Below the pieces are notes generated by a model. The model worked only from the letters and a program-made list of their open reading frames with translations. It ran no database searches and had not been told where the DNA came from. Made by a program: the position numbers and the translations under genes. Source: Lineus longissimus (Eukaryota; Nemertea; Pilidiophora; Heteronemertea; Lineidae). From it: a DNA stretch of 64,000 nt. This document shows positions 35,952 to 48,400 of the stretch, one piece after another; the first letter of the stretch is position 1; the number at the start of each line of letters is the position of its first letter. The stretch covers positions 11,000,953 through 11,064,952 of the forward strand of contig NC_088324.1 in assembly GCF_910592395.1 (NCBI RefSeq), in the 5' to 3' direction.

Positions 35952-36525
35952 GATGGTGATGATGACAGTTTCTCTAGTTTAAAAAGCATGGCTGCTCTAA
36001 CGAAATGAAGTGATTCAAAACTATGAAATGTGTAATCGTTATATATTTAAAACAATATCTAACTTGTTCATTCAAGCAAATAACTTGGTGTATAAATATC
36101 AATGTAAAACTAAAATATTTCAACTGTACAAACCTTTTAGTGTAAAGTCACTGGTGATTCATTACTGACTTATTCATTAGGGCCAATGTCAACAATCAGA
36201 AAAACACCACAGCTATTCTGAAAACAGGCTTGATCAACCTGTAGGGTAAAGGGTACCAGGGCTAGTCTTAGCTACAGAATTCAGTCCCAATGGAAAATAG
36301 GTTGACAAGTCAAAAGCTTACAACTCTGATTAGCATTTCAGACAGAAGTTCGAGTTGACAAGTCAGCACACGGGATGTAGCTCCTGACTGGTGTCACAGT
36401 ACTAGCTTTGACGCACATTAGAAAGTGACCATGCATTATGTTACAGGTTCAATGTACTACCAGTGGGATAGACTGTCCTGGATACAAACGATTCTAGTAT
36501 ATTATGCACTTTTAATCTCTTTGGT

Positions 36526-36531
36526 AATAAA
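36526..36531 (+). promoter_or_regulatory. Polyadenylation signal AATAAA, probably for the GT31 gene
   Basis: First canonical hexamer noticed after the stop at 35432. If used, the 3' UTR is about 1.1 kb and includes the minisatellite, ending about 100 bp from the TRMT1L stop on the other strand. Confidence 0.35.
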
Positions 36532-36633
36532 ATCCAAGGGTCTCTAGAGAACCTAACCTAATCCGTCATTATACAACACAGAACATCTGTGTAGACTGAC
36601 AATTGTGTCACTAGTTGCTGCAAAGCACTGAAG

Positions 36634-39600
36634 CTAACTCTTGTGACAATGTTTATTGAGAATATCACGTAGCTGTCGTCCATTGGCGCTCGTCCTGATG
36701 GCTGTGGGATCAAAGTGAGTTCTGCTGCAGCGATGGCCTTCGTCTTGCACAAGTTTGATGAGTCTGGTTGCCCTGTAAAGACAGCCAATCATACTGTATC
36801 ATCAAAGCTACACAATATTGTAATTTAGTGCTTAAGTCAGCTGATGTCAGGTTATAATTTTAAGAGGAATGCATGAAAACATGCACAAACTAGGCAGCTA
36901 ATATAATTTACTTGCACCTGAATTGAGACAAACATTAGGAAATCAGGATCGATGGCCAAAATATCATTTAATACAGCTCAAGTAATCACTCTATGCAAAT
37001 AAGAGATGGGCTGGTATTACTGAGTAGCAAAACCTTTGAAGAGGTAGCCTATAGGTATGCTTTTGTGATAAAAATTCAATGATTTTCCTTGCCCAAAAAC
37101 TATCTGTCCGACATTTTTGAAGGATTAGGCTAACACTAAGATAGCGGAGGTAAAAACTGGTCGAAAGGAACATGAAAGTCTACAGCCGTCAATCATCAAT
37201 TCACCTAAACATAAACATCCGACAGCTATCAATCATCAATTATCACCTAAACATAGACATCCAGCTGAGGAGAAACCTACATTCACAGTAATGCACATCA
37301 ATGGGCTTGACTTGAGACAATGGGACAGCATAGTCTCCAACAGATTTTATTGATGTTGGATTGTGACAGATGCCTTTTATTGACTTAGTTTAGAACGTAC
37401 AACTTTAAAAGTAGGGCTCAATACATCAACCAAGCCTCCATAGCTCAGGGGTTAGAGCACTGGTCTTGTAAACCAGGGGTCGTGAGTTCAAATCTCACTG
37501 GGGGCTAAGATTTTTTTCATTTATTTTTTGTACTCTGGTTAATTTAATTGACATTTTTCGACATAACCGGTGGCGAAGAATCAGAATAGAACAAATTTCT
37601 TGTGCTTGAATGAGCCCAGTGTGTCCTATCAAAATTTGAGGGCATGATATGAAATGATGCAAAGCTCTGAATATTATTCAAAAGTTTTAAGTTTAATCGA
37701 TTGAAAAATAGACATTGGGTCAACATACTTTGGTATTTCAACATTCTTGAGTCTCAAGTGATACACAAAGTAATAAAATGGTGGCATATCATATTCAGTT
37801 CCTCGTCCAAAATCATCCACCTTCATCCTCTTGCTAACTGGTACGTCTGAGTCTGGAATAGTCTCCTCTCCTCTCTCAACTGACACATTCAGCGAGGAAT
37901 TCGATGCACAGACAGCCTCTGTTACCAAGGTAACGAGCAGCGACACAAGTCTGTTACTCAGTTTTAAAGTCTTTGCTGCAAGCTGCATTTTCTTGATGAA
38001 ATCTATGTCGAATAAATTTCCAGCCCTGTAGGGGAAGGAGAAAGATCGATGAAATAAGAAAAATAAGATGATTTCAGAGGACTCATTGACATGTGCAAAC
38101 AGTATAAAGGTCAGCCTTGGTTTCATCATCCAGCCCTCATGAAATAAGAAATGTGTTTGACTCCCAGGGAGCATGCTCGGGGTTTCAGCTAAAGAGCTTT
38201 ACCTAGTGCCCTGCCCCTTTTCTAAATTTCCTCTTCACATTGCCTGACCTTTTTTTCAGATCATTTCCCTGCCTCTTTTAGACTGTACCCTAATCTGCCC
38301 TCTCTTTACAGGTTTCTACCTGAACAAGAATGATAGCCTGAAGATTCTCTACAGTGCATGCCCTACAAAACTCACCAAACTGGCCCAAGTTCCACACCTA
38401 TTTTTGCTTGATTGTGACGATGGCAGTCGCACGGTAGCAAAGCATAGGGGTCTCCTGAAATCATGCAAGGAGAAAAAGAAGATTAATAAGACAAATTTAG
38501 TTTTCTATCTGGCTTGATTTTTCAGCCCATTAGGTTTTTTTTACTTACCTATTGGCTCACACGTCAGCGGGTAAATGATATGTTCCTGACAACACCGGCA
38601 ATGCAAAACTCTTCTTATTAGATTCACACTCCGATCGGCATGATGGGGTCCACGTAAAACTTGGATGGCGACGAGGATGAAGTGATCAACTGCTACAGCA
38701 TAGAGGACTTTGATGCCTTTATTACTCCTTGCAGCTGCCCTGGGAGAAAAGATGACGGCTAGGTATTGTATTGATGTTTTCTAATAGTAAAAAATCTTTT
38801 CATCATAGGTTGTATGTCAACTTTGAAGTTGGCGACTCATTTCCTATACCTCATTCCTAACTGCTGATTATCAATTTCATTTTTACCGATTCTCAAATAG
38901 TATCATATAGCTCTTTATTCCCATTTTGAACAGACTTCAGCCTGTTCATTGAGAACTGAGAATTAATGACTTTGCAATTTGCATTAAAGAAGCTTCTCTT
39001 GCTCTGGATATTGTCTAGATGGCAGCGAAGTATTTTTGGCCGCCAAGAGTAAAAGACGTTCTCCGACAGGAGCCAATCAATCTTTGAGCAGGGCATTCGC
39101 TGTGGAAAGATTAGAATCTGCATTATTTCATCAGCATGTCTGTTTTCATTTCACACACTTAGTTACCAACCTGACTGCCACTGCCGTAACCAACCGGACA
39201 GCAAACTCCTTGGAGTAATCCGTCTTTATACACCGAGCACAATAATTTCGCTGAGCAACCTGAGGACATTTTCCAAAGAGTGAAGCAACATCAGTGGACG
39301 TGAGCAAAACAATTCCATTGTCATTGATATTTCTGAAGACTGCGTCCAGGTAGGGCACTGTGCAGCCATTTGGATCGAGATGACTGAAAGGAAAATGCAC
39401 ATAATTAGTCTAGACTGGGGCTAGAATCCTGTCATTTATTTTCTTGACTGCACTATGACACCTATTGCAACCCCTGTGCAGCCATTTGGATCTGTTGCAC
39501 TGTGCAGCCATTTGGATCAAGATGACTGAAAGGAAAATGCACATAATTAGTCTAGACTGGGGCTAGAATCCTGTCATTTATTTTCTTGACCGCACTATGA

Positions 39601-40836
39601 CACCTATTGCAACCCCTAATCCTTCCACTTAACTTTGACCCTAACCCCTATACAAATCCTAATGGAGTCAGGTCAGAATAGTCACATGGATGTTGAGGGA
39701 GTTGTGTTTCATTGTGTTTGGAAATTTGAGTGAGTTCCCTCAAATGGGAAGGGAGGTAGGATGCCAAACAACTCGGCTCTTTTCTCAGTAAAACCTATGT
39801 TTCATTTTTCATATCATATGATAACAAATCCCAACAGGTCATTTAAAGTGTAAACGGAAAATGCTCAAGGGTACATCTTTTAATCTGCCATCTTGGGCAC
39901 CAATTGTGAAGGATGGGATCTGCCCAAGTCAAATGGACTTAAGTCTGAGGGTAACACAGAATAAATGGTAGTGATCATGACATGGTCACCCTTGCATCTG
40001 ACCATGGACTTACATAAAATCAAACCGTCTTTGATGAAGCAGGACATTTACATCACTCTGTATCACCTCAACTGTTAAAGGGACATCCTCACTTGAAATT
40101 TGTGGCTCCTGAGGAATCTGATTTTCAAAACTCCGCCTCACAAATGCTGCACTAAAGGTTTTATCGGTAGTCGGAGACCTCAAACTTGGCCGGAGCACAT
40201 CGGCAAAAGTGTCAGACGAGCTACCAAATCTTACTCTGGATTTCAAACAACAGTTATTCAGATGAACATGTTTCCTTATCGTTTCCAAGGCGATCGGATT
40301 GACCTCTGCCACAGTGACCTTAACCTTGTGTTTCAGATTCTTCTTCCATTGCAGTCCAACCAGACCTGTGCAGCCAAACGCATCAAGGCATTCAGGCTGA
40401 TCTCTTTTCTCTGCTAACACAGCCAAAGTACACAGACTGAACTCCCTGGAGGAGAAAGAAAAGAGTAAGTCATACAATTACCAGCAAGCCTAAACTAGTC
40501 TTTCCACTAATTTGCAACTTGACTGAAAGAAGGATTTTACCTGTCAAAATGGCTCAGAATAGATCTGAAACTTTTTTTAGGGAATGCACCAAACTACTCA
40601 CTACACATATTCCCAGTGAATAACATGATGATCTGTTTAACTGGACCCAAAGTTATCTTTGTATACAACCTTACTAACCTAGGCTAAGATAGATAACTTC
40701 ACCTAGCTCAAACCCACCTATTAATGGCCATGGCAGGATTGAATGATTTCACTTTCTTGCAGACAGGTACAGCATCTTTGATCTCTTCAATTCTCACACC
40801 CAGTTCTTCTCTTACAGTTACACAGGCATCTGCCAT
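36634..40836 (-). CDS. TRMT1L: tRNA (guanine-N2)-dimethyltransferase 1-like, seven exons
   Basis: SAM-dependent Trm1-family tRNA methyltransferase; vertebrate TRMT1L has been reported to modify G27 of tRNA-Tyr. Exons on the minus strand: 40836-40718, 40445-40014, 39383-39171, 38739-38549, 38454-38376, 38025-37729, 36772-36634; 489 residues, phases matching at all six joins. The SAM-binding region is LDAFGCTGLVGLQW, with VAEVNP after it. The catalytic motif is HLDPNG, where the family usually has DPFG. The block RAAARSNKGIKVLYAVAVDH is the family signature. Cys pairs HCRCC and PCDCH match the zinc-binding region, then GPVWAGNLFDIDF. The C-terminus SRTHFDPTAIRTSA favours TRMT1L/TRMT1. The N-terminus is much shorter than human TRMT1L and lacks its zinc-finger extension; an upstream exon may be missed. 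A tRNA-Thr gene sits in the last intron on the other strand. Confidence 0.92.
37434..37506 (+). tRNA. tRNA-Thr (anticodon TGT)
   Basis: A 73-nt cloverleaf. The acceptor stem GCCTCCA pairs with TGGGGGC (one G-T). The D arm has GCTCAGGGGTTAGAGC. The anticodon stem CTGGT/ACCAG closes the loop CTTGTAA with anticodon TGT. The T arm carries the B box GAGTTCAAATCTC. There is no intron, and no CCA is encoded. A T7 run at about 37511 is a Pol III terminator. It lies inside the last intron of TRMT1L on the opposite strand. Good stems and a terminator support a functional gene. Confidence 0.93.
37511..37517 (+). terminator. Pol III terminator (T run) of tRNA-Thr
   Basis: A T7 run a few bases after the tRNA 3' end, in the expected position. 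Confidence 0.8.
39355..39617 (-). repeat. TRMT1L: 142-bp-period tandem duplication covering the TRMT1L exon 3 acceptor
   Basis: The segment with the 3' splice site and about 30 nt of exon 3 is repeated upstream of itself on the gene strand; tgactgaaagg recurs at 39381 and 39523. The copies are nearly identical. The second acceptor leads to an early in-frame stop, so it would act as a decoy. Confidence 0.85.
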
Positions 40837-42420
40837 GTTTTTTGAATGAGTGGACTGAATGAATACTTGATTAAGCACTCTCAGGCAAGCTTAGGCTGAA
40901 ATAAATAGAAACAATTCATGACACTGTTAACTTTTAAAGCAAATGTTACCTCCACTTTTGTAAAATTCGAGCCAGTGAACAGTAGGCCTTAATTGCGACT
41001 CTTTTCTGTATACTATCACAGGACTTCACGCAATGACAGAAGAGTCATGCACACACTGCCATACTGACATAACTGTTTTTATAAATGTAAGGAAAGATTC
41101 GACTGATTGTCCGATGTTTCATCAACAAATTTCTGTTGATCTATATGGCCCCCCAATGATATTCATGCAGGCTGCATGATGTTTCAGTTTGGCCTACCCA
41201 GCCCTTGGCCAACAATGCCCAGCCCCTTGGCCTACAGCAATAGATCTAGATGGAGCGGCATGGACCAGCAGATCTAGATGGAGCTGCATGGATCAGCAGC
41301 AACTAGGACGTCCATGGCGTAAGCCGCTATGGACGACGTGTGCCAATAGACTAGTACTGATTCACACGACTGTGTGCGATGCATGTATGAAGTGTGGACG
41401 ATTGAATAGTCATGAATGATCTACCGTGTGCATAAAGAAATTGGCATCTGAAGAGCTAAAGCACTGGCATGGCTTGGCCAAACACCTATCTAGCTCTGAC
41501 AGGTGATGCATTAATGCCCATTGCCAGTGCGGCTGCCACGCCCCCTCCTATAATAACTAAGCCCACATCCTTCAGTTTTGAGGAGTTTTAGAAACATCTA
41601 GACCATGAGATTCTTTAATTATGCAATCTAGACACAGAGTTATGCACGTATCACCCACAATTAGTTTAATATGCGCCTCTAATCAGACAAAATTTCCGAG
41701 ATTCTTACAAATTGTAAATTTGTTTACATTGGCGGCCATTTTAGGTGGCTGTTGATTTTAATAGCCGATCAAAAATAGTTTTAAAATCATTTTCTTCAAA
41801 AACCTTCGTTCAATTCAAAATGTATGATAACGCTTCCTTTTAAATTACTACATGAACAGTTTCAAGGGATAATATTATTTATGATAGTAGAATTTTATAT
41901 TTTTATATATGCGGCTAAACCAGCTGTTCATGGACATCACGTGGTTTTCATACAAAATGGGAGACGGACAATTTCTCATGTTTCTCTAGAAATTTTATCT
42001 TTACCAATTTCAAAGTCCGATTTGCCTGTGACTCCTTACGAAACAACTTTGTTCCTTCGTTACATTTCACAGCAGTTCTCCTGGAGTGGTAAGAAATATT
42101 TACTTTCATTCACACTATCTGTCCTGTGCACTACTATATGACATGGTCCATCCATACCATGCCAAAAAGTGCTCTTCCATTATGACACTGTCACTGACAG
42201 TCAATTACTCAATGCACATGACATTGTGTACATCACATCAAGGCCTGCTAGTCGGTACGGCTTTACATGTACGTCGAGTTTGTGGCATATGAACTACCTG
42301 CCACCATATGTGTACTACTAGTCTCAATCTACAAGTACAAGACCCTTACTTCATTTTATAATATTAACTTTAAATCTCAACATGTTTTCATGTATTTTTA
42401 AAAATATCGTTATTTTTCAG
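40837..42420. other. Divergent promoter region of TRMT1L and the NRF-6-like gene
   Basis: Contains a 28-bp direct duplication around agatctagatggag near 41244 and 41271. A donor (ggagtg|gtaaga) at 42088 marks the end of a probable 5' UTR exon of the NRF-6-like gene, matched by the acceptor before 42421. A hydrophobic open frame at 41824-42141 crosses this donor and is considered non-coding. Confidence 0.45.
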
Positions 42421-42491
42421 CTGTTTCTATTCGGGATAGAACAAAAGGGAGTCCAGCCTACAAAGGTGTTCTGGTTGCACAACACATTAAC

Positions 42492-45400
42492 ATGAGAATG
42501 GATAGCCACATTCCATCAAAAACTCTTCTGGTCTTCCTACTCTTGGTGGGGTTCCTTGGGGCCAGTTCCGGTACCCTAAGTTCAAGCACTGAGGATGCCA
42601 GCTATGCCAGTAGATACAGATCTCTAGAAAGGTTACATCATGATGTAACTAGCATTAGTAACACAACAACTCAGGACGAGTTATTTGATTTTGCTGATAG
42701 TTTGGATGTTTTGAAAAATCTGTTTTCTTTGCCAAGCTTGTTAAAACGGAAATATCAACTACGTAGTACTCAGGATGAATTGCTGCAGCAGAACATCTCA
42801 GAAACTTGTGTCAACAACACTATGCAGATTGTGGAAGGTCTACTCCGGAGAGAGGGATGGGCTCTCAAAAGTGAGTATGCAGAAAATAAGATCTTAAAAA
42901 CTGAGTTACTGTTAAAATATTAAGTTGAGAGCTTAGTGACTACTACGAGGTCTATGACAATGTGTTGTGATTGTAGTGTAAAGAAGGAGGAAACCAGACA
43001 CCTAGCAGGAATCCTTCGACATCTTGTTGCTACTTACGGATCTGAATTTTCCTCGGTTGTGTAGAAATGTAATCTCTTGAGAATTTGATTCATTTTTATT
43101 TTCTAATTTGTCTCTATTCCCTTCAGTGTTGGATGCAGCTGGAAAGCCAGCCAGTGGCCTGATGGAGGGAAATCTCTACTGGTTCGGTTCATATGATGAG
43201 TGTTGGACCATCCATGCTAGCAGCATCAATGACTCCTCAGTCGACTTTGATGGCCGGTATTGTAAGATGGGAATAGGTGCACCACATGCCAAGGTGCCCT
43301 TTGGGATCGCGGTGAGTGCCATAATTTAAGTTCCCTTGACCTATCCTAATTTGAATAAAACCAACATTAATATTGCATTCTCCTTTATTTGTGCAAGCCT
43401 CACATTTTTGTGATTTTTCAGAGAGGACATAGTCAGAAACTAAGGGCACGATACTGGTTAACCTTGTGGTTTTATCAGTGGAAAATGTTTTTATTCCACC
43501 TGTGAGTTAGGAGCCCCAAACCATTGTCACTGATTTTCCTAACGAGTCAGTTATGTCTGATAATTTCCATTTACTTTTCAGGGAGCATTGACTGTCACCT
43601 ACGGGGTGTGTTTGCCAAACAGCTGCAGCGGAGAAGATGCAGAGGTGATGTTCAACACTTGTGAGTACCTCAGTTCAAAAACTGATATCAAGTGAAGAAT
43701 TTTAATCGATTTTGGTATCCTTCGTGATTTAAGTATTCACAGACATGAGTATCTTTCAAAGTTAAAAATATTTGTTCTCAGAGTGCCTGGGCTAAAATGC
43801 CTGTGACTTAATATGGTAGGACTTCTTGAAATCGCTCAAAACTAGGTTGCAATCATACATTTTGACCTTCAATTAGAGGGAATGACTCATTTCCTCCTGC
43901 TATCTTGACATTATTATGCAAAAAAATTTGTGTAATCAGTTTCCTGTGACCCAAGGTTTCTGGCCTTTGCAGTCTTACTCAAGAAGATTTCCCTATCTTG
44001 TAATCTAGAATTATTCTGTTTTCTTACAATGGAGTTTCTTCATGCAAATCTTCCTTACAATGGAGTTTACTTTGTGCAAATGATATTTGCTTAAGATTAA
44101 AACCTTGCTTTTTATCTTGGTCAAGTGTTATCTGGTAACCTGATAATGAAAGTGATTTCCATGACCTTTGGGGCAAACAATAAAAGAAAGATTGTTTGGG
44201 TGTACATGGACATGTATATTTCACTTGGACCGTGTCCATGAACAAGGCACTGTTACAGATGTCTGATACCAATGTCTCTATGTGTGCCTTTTAAACTGTG
44301 ACTGTCATGACTGTTCAGTTGTAAAATGTGAAACTTTTGAAGGGTTCTTCTTTAATGCATTTGCACCAAATGAATAATAAAGCAATGTCTCCTGAAGTGA
44401 TTTTTAGCCTTCTGCTCTCCATGTGGAGCCAATGTAGTCAGGAGATTCAGACTCTTGACTAGCAGACAAGAGGTCCCTGGTTTTAACCCCACTGACAGCA
44501 TGCATGACGCTCATGCCAGGTTCTTTGCCCAATTTGCCTTACTCCACCTCGGTATACAACTGAGTACCGTTCCTGTCTGTTATGCAAAAGTTCAAGTATT
44601 GCTGATTGAGCAGCTCATCTGAGATCTCCTGAAAGGTTTCATGATAAATCAGCGTGAATGTGTGAATTTGAATGATAATTTTTACTGTTGCTGATAGTGA
44701 TAGTGATATCAGACTATGGTTCAGTCCCAAATCTTTTTTTTTCTCCTTTCAGTAATTGGACTTGCAACTGGTACGCAGAGGCTTCCAGTCCAGAACCGTA
44801 CTGTTCAGGTGTTTACTTCAGAGTGTAAACTTCAACCTGCTGACCTTGAATGGACAGGTGGGGCTATAGCTGCGCTGTAAGTTGTTGGCCAGGCCACATA
44901 AAAAACAATCGCGGTTTCTCATTAGCGTATGCCAATTTTCATTTTGCTGGCCTGCCTATTTGTAGCACTGCGGCCACGTTTGATTACTGGACGTAAACGT
45001 GCTCTCAGAAATAAATAAATAAAAGTATGAAAATGATATATAATTGTTGTTAGAAGTGTTTGTCTTTTTGATTTTTCAGGTGTGTCCTGTCGCTCTTTAC
45101 GTTCCTCCTCATAATCGGTACGATCTATGATATCCTTCATCAACACACCGGGATCTTCAAAAATAGGCCAAAATTGTACATGTCGGAAAAGCACATCATC
45201 AACCAATCAGCAGATGGCAGCACTGTGGAAAATGGCGAGACGATTTCGTCAGCTAGCGTGGATGTCAAGCAAAGTGGTGAAGTTGGGAAATACTCCAAGA
45301 TGTCAGATCCTGGCCAGCAACAAAAACCTGGTGGGTCTTTTAAAGACCTGCTACATTAGTTCAGAAATTTGACAATTGGTCGTGAATTTGAAATTGCCGT

Positions 45401-48400
45401 TTGTATGTGAATATAGATTTCAACAGTGCCAAAGACTGATGTACAAATACTCTACGGAATATAGCTCATTGCTAAATCAAACACAATCCATTCCCCTAAC
45501 TATGCATACCACTCAACTGAAGACCACCAATTTGACATCCAGCTGCTGCCTATAGTCTGTTGCCTATAGTCAGCTGCTTCCTATAGCTCATTGCTAAATC
45601 AAACACAATCCATTCCCCTAACTATGCTTACCAGTCACCTGAAGACTACCAATTTGACACCCAGCTGCTGCCTATAGTCTGCCTTCAAATCAATTATGTT
45701 TTCAACATTTTTTGTTTTCCTGAGTTTTGACACAAATTGTCTCAGATACAGATAGTGTTATAATTGTTCAATTGTTATAATTTCCTAATTGTCAGTCAAA
45801 GAGTTTGATTGCTATTATAACTCATCTCCTTCAGGTATTCTCCATAATGTCATTGTGGCCTTCTCTGTCTACACGAATGGTGTTAAGATGCTGGGAACAG
45901 CACAACCTGAGGGGTCTCTCCGGGCAGTCCATGGCATTCGCTTTATCAGTATGTCCTGGGTTATCCTTGGACACACTTTCTTCTTTCTCTTGACATCACA
46001 GACTCTTGGTAAGTTACCATGAACGTAGACTTTCTGAATGGGTTCTACTAATTTACAGGGCCACTCAGATTATACCATTCTCCTGAAACTCTTCTTGACC
46101 CTTCCGATGCAGACCCGTTGGAAGCCAATGGGTGAAAACCTTTTGCCCTTACCGGTCCTCTTCTAATGTCAGCAGCTCAAGCTAATCCCATTCCCATCAC
46201 AATAGCTCTTTGATCATGAAGCACCGAGCAGATGGTGCAGGTTGCCTTTTCCATCCCATAGATCTTGTCTGGGGTTGGACGCAATGTGGGATGGGTCAAG
46301 AATCGCTCTCACTTCATGTAGCCTGTTCTCACAAACCATTTCAACCACTCCTATACAATGTAGTTTCCAAACTTTTATCATACAGGAAATATTGCACCCT
46401 ACTACCAGATGATGCTGGAACGATGGACGGCCCAAGCTATCCTCAATGCCACTGTATCTGTAGACACCTTTTTTGTCCTGAGGTAAGACATCGATATTGA
46501 TATGTCGTTATTCCGAACAGAGATTTTCTTCTGTTTCTGGTCATATGAAAATTTGGTGTATCAAGTGAAGTGATCTGAAAATTTAAAATATTTTGACCAG
46601 GAAGGAGGATTCCATTGTATTTACTCCTGTTATTCACTCATCACAGGTCTTGGCTACCCCTGCCACTTGATGTTACAATGATGAGTCTCGTCTCAAAGGT
46701 GTGACAAGCCAAGTGAAGTTATTATTTTAGTCACTCATTGATTGTCAGCCAATCTTTAAACTTTTAAGCTATTTTCAGCGGTGTTCTCCTCAGTTACCTG
46801 TTCATGAGGGAGATGGGTAAGATGGGAGGTCCGAGGAAAGTCAACTGGTTCATGTTTTACTTTCACAGATACTGGAGGTAATCATTCTCATCATTATTTG
46901 AGCATCACAGACCTGCCTTCTTTTGTTTTTGCTCTTAAAGGCGTTACATGTAACATTGCATGAACAAACGACGTTCTGATTAGTGATTGCTTAATACTAG
47001 GTCTGGGGAATTACTACCCGATTTAGAGTAATGGGTCACTACTCACAACTTACTTTCAGACTGACCCCTCCATACATGCTTGTGATGCTTATGTATGTTC
47101 CATTGTACCGCTATTGGTCTGAAGGTCCACAATACCCACAGGCTGCTTATGGAATCGATGTGAACTGTCCAAAGTACTGGTGGACAAATATCTTGTACAT
47201 CAATAACTTGGTTCATAGTTCTCAACAGGTGTGTATACATTTTGTATTTCGTGAATTTTGTGGAAACTTCCCAAAGCAGAGTCTTCCTAATGATGTACTG
47301 AAGCAACCTGGCAGTATCCCTCTTCTTTCACTTACTGTAAAGAGTGATGTAAAATCCACACTGCTTCATTTTGGTATATGATGTCACAGAGCGCTCTGCT
47401 GCTGAACTGATGTAACATCATTGTGTGGTGTCCAAGACCATGCGTTTAAAGCCCAATATGGCAGTGATGAAGTAGCAGTCCATGCTTTTCCCTGTTTATT
47501 TTGGTCATTGTTATTTCAGTGCATGGGATGGTCATGGTACCTGGCTAATGACATGCAGTTCTTCATCATCAGTCCGATCATCCTTTTGGCATTCTACTTG
47601 TAAGTTAACAGCTTGTTTCTCTTTTGTATCTTTTTGTTTATCAGGCTGCCCTCTATCGCCTGAAACCCAAAGCATCTCTTTGTGGCACCAGTCTTAAAAT
47701 CCCCAAAGTGTCCTCTAAAATGTATAAAAACAGGCCGGTGCCACAGTTTTACAGAGAGCAAGCAATAGTAAGCACTGAAAACAAAGCATGTGTGTAAACA
47801 TGGTGTCATATGCTTCTGTCATTTTCTCAATTAAATTCGTTTTGTTTCAGTAATGCTGCGGCAGGTGGAGTTGTTACGGCCGCTCTGGTACTGATGAATT
47901 TCATTGCTAGCGGAGTGATCACTACGGAAAACAATGCACAGGCAACATTTATTGCTATGGCAGAGTAAGTAATCAGGCATATCAGTGCAATAGTGAAGAG
48001 ACAGTTTTATCATTGACATTGACAGGATGAAGAACAGCATGAAAGATCAATATTTAAAAAAGTAATAAACTGTGTATTTCAAGTTTCATCGCTCTCACTT
48101 GGGTCCTTATTTCCAGTGGGCCACATGTTGACAAATCTTATGAGGAGACCAGGCATTAATTTTCTTCCTCTTTCTGTTTTAGTATATCTGACAAGATCTA
48201 CTGGAAGCCATGGTGTAGGATTGGACCTTATGCACTTGGCATTGCTCTTGGCTATATCTTACATGTCAACAAATGTAAAGTGAAAAAGGGTTTGGTAAGT
48301 AGACTTGGATGCGAAATTTTACCAAGGAAGTGAACCAATATGGCTGTTATCAATGTGGAAGGGGATGGATTTTCATACCTAACCTCTTCGATATGAGTGC

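Noticed and set aside
41824-42141. Hydrophobic 105-codon open frame upstream of the NRF-6-like gene
   Set aside because: It runs across a consensus donor at 42089, and the phase does not lead into the coding exon; more likely 5' UTR.
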